The notes under the pieces were generated by a model, which saw only the letters and a program-made list of their open reading frames with translations, made no database searches and was not told the origin of the DNA. The position numbers were made by a program, and so were the translations under genes. Below, piece by piece: positions 6,203-8,342 of a DNA stretch of 8,342 nt. Where the stretch lies: NCBI GenBank assembly GCA_022718015.1, contig JAIHZV010000043.1, positions 1-8,342 of the forward strand, read 5' to 3'. The stretch comes from Phascolarctobacterium sp. (GTDB taxonomy: Bacteria > Bacillota > Negativicutes > Acidaminococcales > Acidaminococcaceae). Every line of letters begins with the position of its first letter. The stretch's first letter is position 1.

Positions 6203-6616
6203 TTAGTAAATTTCTTCCGGAGCGAAGAAGTTGTTGATTTCGCGTTCAGCAGCTTCCGGGCTGTCGGAGCCATGAACGATATTTTCGCCAATGCTCAGAG
6301 CGAAGTCGCCACGGATGGAGCCGGGAACAGCTTCAATCGGGTTGGTAGCGCCGTTCAGTTGACGAACAGCTTTGATAGCGTTTTCGCCGCGGATTACAGC
6401 GCAAACCAGCGGAGCGGAGGTGATGAAGTCAACCAGTTCACCAAAGAACGGTTTGCCTTCGTGCTCAGCATAGTGGAATTTAGCTTGAGCTTCAGTAACT
6501 TTAACCAGTTTCAGAGCTGCAACCTGCAGGCCTTTGTGTTCAAAACGAGCGATGATATCGCCAATCAGATTTTTCTTTACTCCATCAGGTTTTACGAGTA
6601 CGAGTGTTTGTTCCAT
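6203..6616 (-). CDS. ndk: Nucleoside diphosphate kinase
   Basis: 137 residues, the standard bacterial Ndk length. It transfers the terminal phosphate of ATP to other (d)NDPs through a phosphohistidine, balancing cytoplasmic nucleotide pools. Visible features: LVLVKPDGV at the N-terminus (K9), the T-N-P stretch at 91-93 leading to PGSIRGDF (R102), and the active-site H115 in NIVHGSDSPEAA. These are the ATP-binding and catalytic residues of the family, and none is missing. AAGGAGAG lies 6 nt upstream of the ATG at 6616, and no other start fits. The gene is downstream of htpX, separated by about 170 nt of hairpin-rich spacer, and upstream of pduO, with which it probably shares a transcript. Confidence 0.97.
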   Translation of the reverse strand: MEQTLVLVKPDGVKKNLIGDIIARFEHKGLQVAALKLVKVTEAQAKFHYAEHEGKPFFGELVDFITSAPLVCAVIRGENAIKAVRQLNGATNPIEAVPGSIRGDFALSIGENIVHGSDSPEAAEREINNFFAPEEIY

Positions 6617-6671
6617 TGTAATCTCTCCTTAAAGATAAATATAAATTTTATACTAAATCGCCACAGTAACG

Positions 6672-6677
6672 ATTATA
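6672..6677 (-). promoter_or_regulatory. Possible -10 box for ndk
   Basis: A perfect TATAAT lies 55 nt upstream of the ndk ATG in AT-rich DNA. No good -35 is seen at 16-18 nt. A second possible -10 (TATAAA) lies closer to the gene. Confidence 0.35.
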
Positions 6678-6678
6678 G

Positions 6679-6722
6679 TCAGATGTTAGCAAGACTGATT
6701 AGAGTGCGTCAGATGCGAGCAA
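6679..6722. repeat. Short direct repeat, two 14-base copies 30 bases apart
   Basis: TCAGATGttAGCAA (6679-6692) and TCAGATGcgAGCAA (6709-6722) differ at two bases. A third CAGATG lies at 6772-6777. The first copy ends beside the candidate ndk -10, so it could be a regulator site or part of a repeat element with the adjoining hairpin. Confidence 0.45.
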
Positions 6723-6766
6723 CGGGCGGCGCCGGCGTACATACTAGTACTCCAAGCCGACCGTTG
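6720..6766 (-). repeat. Long imperfect hairpin between htpX and ndk
   Basis: Arms starting CAACGG and ending CCGTTG form a stem of about 19 bp closing on GTAC/GTAC with a 6-nt loop. Several mismatches are G-U pairs only in minus-strand RNA, so selection may act on the transcript leaving htpX. No U tract follows, so it is not a standard terminator; it may be a palindromic repeat or an mRNA-stabilising structure. Confidence 0.55.
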
Positions 6767-6788
6767 TGAAGCAGATGGCGTGCTATAA

Positions 6789-7631
6789 TCAGGCTTTACC
6801 CATTGCTCTTGCTTGCTCGCGCAGCAAAGCAACTCTCTCCTCAGTCGCCGGATGCGTGCTGAACAGCTGCTTAGCACTCACGCCGGCAAAGGGGTTAATA
6901 ATAAACATATGCGCTGTCGCCTCAGTAGCACCAGGCATTACGCGGCGCTCAGCATAGGCTTCAATCTTCAGCAGCGCGTCTGCCAAAGCGTTCGGGTTGC
7001 CGCACAGCTCGCCGCCGGACTTGTCAGCCATATACTCGCGGGAGCGGGATACAGCCATCTGAATCAGCATAGCTGCCAGCGGTGCCAGAATCATCACAAG
7101 AATACCGGCAATAGGGTTGCGGCTTTCGCCGTCCTCGTCACGGCCGCCAGTGAAGAACATGCCCCACTGAGCAATCGTGGAAATCGCGCCTGCCATAGAA
7201 GCAGCAATCGTGCTTACCAGAATATCGCGGTGCTTAACGTGGCTCAGCTCATGGCCAAGCACGCCTGCCAGCTCTTCCTTCGTCAGCATATCTGCCAGCG
7301 CCGTATTTACGGCAACAGCAGCATGCTCAGGGTCACGGCCTGTAGCGAAAGCGTTCGGTACAGGGCTGTCGATAATATAAACCTTCGGCATAGGAAGGTT
7401 GGCCTTCTGCGCCAGCTTCTCCACAATGCCATACAGCTCAGGAGCAGAGCTTCTGTCTACCTGCTGGGCGTTGTAATGCGCCAGCACCAGCTTATCACTG
7501 TTCCAATAGGTAAAAATGTTCATCGCTACGCCTACAAACAGCATCACGGTCATACCGCGCAAGCCGCCGAAAAAGTCACCGATGAGCATAAGTAAGGCAG
7601 TCATCAGTGCCATTAAAAACGCAGTTTTCAT
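6789..7631 (-). CDS. htpX: Membrane zinc metalloprotease HtpX
   Basis: 280 residues, close to the usual length of about 285-290. It is an M48 protease of the cytoplasmic membrane that degrades misfolded or damaged membrane proteins, overlapping in role with FtsH. Seen in order: membrane segments at about 4-20 and 27-44; the zinc site HELSH (127-131, E128 catalytic) within VLGHELSHVKHRD; two more hydrophobic segments at about 138-160 and 174-196; and the third zinc ligand E199 in SREYMADK. The cytosolic catalytic part carries PNAFATGRDPEHAAVAV, typical of the family. GAGGAGG lies 11 nt upstream of the ATG. The gene has its own promoter, which overlaps the end of the upstream gene. I see no stress-specific operator. 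Confidence 0.97.
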   Translation of the reverse strand: MKTAFLMALMTALLMLIGDFFGGLRGMTVMLFVGVAMNIFTYWNSDKLVLAHYNAQQVDRSSAPELYGIVEKLAQKANLPMPKVYIIDSPVPNAFATGRDPEHAAVAVNTALADMLTKEELAGVLGHELSHVKHRDILVSTIAASMAGAISTIAQWGMFFTGGRDEDGESRNPIAGILVMILAPLAAMLIQMAVSRSREYMADKSGGELCGNPNALADALLKIEAYAERRVMPGATEATAHMFIINPFAGVSAKQLFSTHPATEERVALLREQARAMGKA

Positions 7632-7691
7632 CTAAGTCAGTTCCTCCTCAAATACAAGCTTTAAATAAAATCAATATAACCAACCTACTCT

Positions 7692-7720
7692 ATTATAACA
7701 ATAAATGGGTTACTTTTCAA
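7692..7720 (-). promoter_or_regulatory. Promoter of htpX
   Basis: TTGAAA (7715-7720) and a perfect TATAAT (7692-7697) are exactly 17 nt apart. The -35 box lies in the last codons of the SRPBCC gene. The start site should be near 7685, giving a leader of about 54 nt. This separates htpX transcription from the aminotransferase-SRPBCC pair. Confidence 0.75.
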
Positions 7721-8144
7721 TTTGTGCTTTAATGGAGTTTAACATATTTTCACTGTTTTCACGAACTTTTTTCTTTAAAATCGGGTTCAACAGGCCCGCA
7801 ATCATCGGAATGCCAAACTCAAAATCCACCGCCAGCGTAACCTCGCAGCCATCAGCCTGCGGTGTAATCAGCCAGGAGCCCTCCATTCTCTTTAAATCGC
7901 CCTCGGTCTGAGCGTAGGTAATTTTCAGCTCCTCCGGATAGAAGGTGTCGCGCTCCGTCCAGACGATTTTGCGTCCGTCGACGTTGCTCACCCAGTGGGA
8001 AACGGTGTAGTTTTCGCCACGCTCCAGAATCTCTACGCTTACCAGGTCATGCATAAAGTTTGGATAAGCAGCCATATCCTTGATAATATCATAAATTTTT
8101 GCACCATCGCCTTTGATGGTGGTTTTGCTTTCTACATAAGGCAT
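7710..8144 (-). CDS. START/SRPBCC-fold protein (polyketide cyclase/COQ10-like)
   Basis: 144 residues, the normal size for a one-domain SRPBCC protein of the RatA/COQ10 type. Seen: an N-terminal strand (YVESKTTIKGDGAKIYDIIK) with the family pattern leading into an early helix and AYPNFM; a run of alternating beta strands (residues 35-110, including the W-E-R-D and G-S-W-L motifs); and a long C-terminal amphipathic helix from about 118. The fold makes a deep pocket for a lipid or other hydrophobic ligand. The ligand cannot be read from sequence, so I give no function. There is no signal peptide or membrane segment. AGAGGT lies 6 nt upstream of the ATG. It starts 20 nt after the aminotransferase stop, so the two are probably cotranscribed, with no obvious functional link. 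Confidence 0.8.
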   Translation of the reverse strand: MPYVESKTTIKGDGAKIYDIIKDMAAYPNFMHDLVSVEILERGENYTVSHWVSNVDGRKIVWTERDTFYPEELKITYAQTEGDLKRMEGSWLITPQADGCEVTLAVDFEFGIPMIAGLLNPILKKKVRENSENMLNSIKAQIEK

Positions 8145-8164
8145 AATTTAACCTCTTTTCTTTA

Positions 8165-8342
8165 TTATAAATCCTCGATAACCTCTGCCGTCTCTTTTAC
8201 AGCAGCTCTGAAGGTCTCCAGTACGTGGTCAATGACCTCCTTCGGCATAATCAGCGGCGGCTCCATGCGGATAACCTTAGGATTGTTCAGCGTATAGGCA
8301 ACGATGATGTGCTGATTTATCATCAGGCTCATAAGCATACCA
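8165..8342 (-). CDS. C-terminus of a class III (PLP) aminotransferase, partial
   Basis: The last 58 residues are in the window; the rest lies past the right edge. The stretch VAYTLNNPKVIRMEPPLIM and the closing helix (VIDHVLETFRAAVKE) match the C-terminus of the acetylornithine/putrescine/4-aminobutyrate aminotransferase group, where the small domain shapes the substrate pocket. The PLP lysine is not visible, so the substrate cannot be assigned. The TAA ends 20 nt before the SRPBCC gene. Confidence 0.75.
   Translation of the reverse strand, partial: GMLMSLMINQHIIVAYTLNNPKVIRMEPPLIMPKEVIDHVLETFRAAVKETAEVIEDL

Noticed and set aside
6720..6766. Intrinsic terminator for htpX
   Set aside because: The hairpin is strong but no U-rich tract follows on the minus strand.

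Overview
The window is 8.3 kb of bacterial chromosome. Every gene I can support lies on the minus strand, so transcription runs from high to low coordinates. The signs point to a Gram-positive-type or Negativicutes-like member of the Bacillota: purine-rich Shine-Dalgarno sequences before almost every gene, medium GC, a PduO-type corrinoid adenosyltransferase, HtpX, and a two-component/c-di-GMP gene set. This placement is an inference from style, and I name no genus. I saw no rRNA, tRNA, CRISPR array or insertion sequence.

Right side (about 5530-8342), housekeeping genes: the 3' end of a class III aminotransferase, then a START/SRPBCC-fold protein, the membrane metalloprotease htpX with its own TTGAAA-17-TATAAT promoter, ndk (nucleoside diphosphate kinase), and a PduO-type cob(I)alamin adenosyltransferase. 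The last two probably form a small operon that ends at a strong intrinsic terminator (5532-5579). Two palindromic hairpin elements sit in the gaps, one between htpX and ndk and one between ndk and pduO.

Left side (1-5500), a signalling operon: a promoter at 5461-5488 drives a roughly 200-nt leader with a 10-bp long-range closing stem and several competing hairpins. Near its end is a 12-codon upstream ORF with a good ribosome binding site. Four genes follow in order: a 650-aa protein with cysteine-rich PAS-like, GGDEF, receiver and HD-GYP domains; a stand-alone HPt phosphotransfer protein; a family 3 (amino-acid type) extracellular solute-binding protein with no transporter genes beside it; and a membrane histidine kinase, probably hybrid, cut off by the left edge of the window.

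Read together, the left genes look like one pathway from ligand to second messenger. The binding protein presents a ligand to the kinase sensor domain, phosphate moves from the kinase through HPt to the receiver of the GGDEF/HD-GYP protein, and c-di-GMP is made or destroyed. The domains and gene order are visible in the sequence; the wiring is inferred. Several key residues depart from family consensus: receiver Lys to Arg, the I-site Arg to Lys, the binding-protein Asp to Asn, and the HPt Gly to Ser.
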